Below, piece by piece: positions 41,827 through 42,388 of a stretch of DNA of 42,388 bases. Origin of the DNA: Pseudomonadota bacterium (GTDB taxonomy: Bacteria; Pseudomonadota; Alphaproteobacteria; Puniceispirillales; UBA1172). The stretch lies in NCBI GenBank assembly GCA_027593125.1, contig JAQCJL010000005.1, forward strand, positions 1 to 42,388, in the 5' to 3' direction. The notes under the pieces are model-generated. The model was not told the DNA's origin. It made no database searches and saw only the letters and a program-made list of their open reading frames with translations. The stretch's first letter is position 1. Every line of letters starts with the position of its first letter. The translations under genes were made by a program, and so were the position numbers.

Positions 41827-42388
41827 GATGACCTTTCGGTTTTGCCGCCTCGTCTTGTTTTGATAATTGAGGCTAATATCGAAACAGCAATTTCTGCGGT
41901 GGTACTGGCATGGATATCCAATCCGGCAGGCCCTTCCACTCGGCTGATAGCATCATCATCGTATCCAGCTTGCCGCAGACGCTCACATCGCTTTGAATGC
42001 GTAAGGCGACTGCCCAGCGCGGCAAGGTAAAAAACAGGCGCCCCAAGAGCAAGGATTAAGGCGGCATCATCAATTTTTGGATCATGGGTCAAGGTCACAA
42101 GAGCACTATTTTCATGAAGCGGATAAAGAGGTTGGTTTAGCACCTCATCAGGCCAGCTTGCGATTACCTCAACATCTGGAAAACGCTTAGGACTTGCAAA
42201 ATCTTGGCGTGGATCAATGATAGTCACTTGATATCCAGCGGCTATCGCCATAGGCGCCAGATGCTGGCTGATGTGAACGGCCCCAATAAGATAAAGCCGC
42301 GGCATCGGCATGAGGCTTAAATGAAAATTATTCCCATCAGGGTGAATGGCATTAGCTTGGTGTTGATCATGATCATTCACACTCACCA
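41823..42388 (-). CDS. XdhC family protein, cut by window end
   Basis: The reading frame is open through the window end, so the N-terminal XdhC_CoxI part is missing; the in-frame GTG at 42386 is not taken as the start. The visible about 188 residues are the C-terminal XdhC Rossmann domain: RLYLIGAVHISQHLAPMAIAAG, TIIDPRQDFA, ALVTLTHDPKIDD, FYLAALGSRLTHSKR, and VEGPAGLDIHASTTAEIAVSIL. XdhC binds molybdenum cofactor, promotes its sulfuration and delivers it to xanthine dehydrogenase-type enzymes. It overlaps the MobA-like gene (ATGA). Confidence 0.87.
   Translation of the reverse strand, partial: VSVNDHDQHQANAIHPDGNNFHLSLMPMPRLYLIGAVHISQHLAPMAIAAGYQVTIIDPRQDFASPKRFPDVEVIASWPDEVLNQPLYPLHENSALVTLTHDPKIDDAALILALGAPVFYLAALGSRLTHSKRCERLRQAGYDDDAISRVEGPAGLDIHASTTAEIAVSILASIIKTRRGGKTERSS

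Noticed and set aside
1-42388. CRISPR arrays, insertion sequences, phage genes, tRNA or rRNA genes
   Set aside because: I saw no regularly spaced repeats, transposase motifs, phage structural genes or structural-RNA consensus boxes. A dedicated tRNA and RNA-family scan was not possible.

Overview
The window reads as chromosome of a Gram-negative, probably marine alphaproteobacterium. The clues are many signal peptides and a lipoprotein, mid-40s to about 50% GC by eye, compact operons with ATGA overlaps, a PotABCD-type transporter, BKACE, carnitine and N-methylglutamate pathway genes, and a GlxA-type regulator. The mix resembles SAR116-like bacteria, but that is inference; no rRNA, tRNA or other taxonomic marker is present. 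No CRISPR array, insertion sequence or phage gene was recognised. No stretch longer than 300 bases lacks a gene.

Region 1 (1-12982) is an envelope cluster of fifteen genes, most of them not recognised as any named system. A leftward pair of exported FlgT/LPP20-like proteins (1-1774) diverges from a rightward operon (1924-8725). That operon holds two tandem paralogous periplasmic proteins, an ExbD-like single-span protein, a lytic transglycosylase, a 624-residue orphan, a 181-residue orphan, and a membrane protein whose cytoplasmic part resembles the Lon peptidase domain with a Ser/Lys pair. Facing it is a leftward operon (12982-8745): a lipoprotein, an exported coiled-coil protein, a small exported protein, an ExbB/TolQ/MotA-like channel protein, a membrane-anchored coiled-coil protein, and a TonB/TolA-shaped proline-rich protein. 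Together they suggest a proton-motive-force-driven trans-envelope machine with its own murein hydrolase. This is the best candidate for an undescribed system. A 15-bp perfect inverted repeat places the ribosome-binding site and first start-codon base of the ExbD-like gene inside a hairpin.

Region 2 (13159-25247) is uptake and hydrolysis of amide or amine compounds. A PotD-like binding protein and PotABC-like ATPase and permeases are separated by two amidases and a NylB-like serine hydrolase. They are followed by a YtcJ-like amidohydrolase and a leftward operon of RidA, an alpha/beta hydrolase and a DUF1185 (AA_synth) protein.

Region 3 (25462-38367) is methylated-amine and quaternary-amine catabolism. 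It has an aldehyde dehydrogenase, an ADP-forming acyl-CoA synthetase, an acyl-CoA dehydrogenase, a BKACE enzyme, a GlxA/CdhR-type regulator, a carnitine-dehydrogenase-like enzyme, a CaiD-like hydratase, and then gmaS with mgsABC. The genes fit a route from gamma-butyrobetaine through carnitine to glycine betaine, next to gamma-glutamylmethylamide and N-methylglutamate synthesis from methylamine. N-methylglutamate dehydrogenase genes are not in the window.

Region 4 (38521-42388) has a TPP-dependent decarboxylase-like enzyme and a tightly overlapping operon of XdhC (cut by the window end), a MobA-like nucleotidyltransferase and an EamA transporter, suggesting molybdenum hydroxylase maturation.
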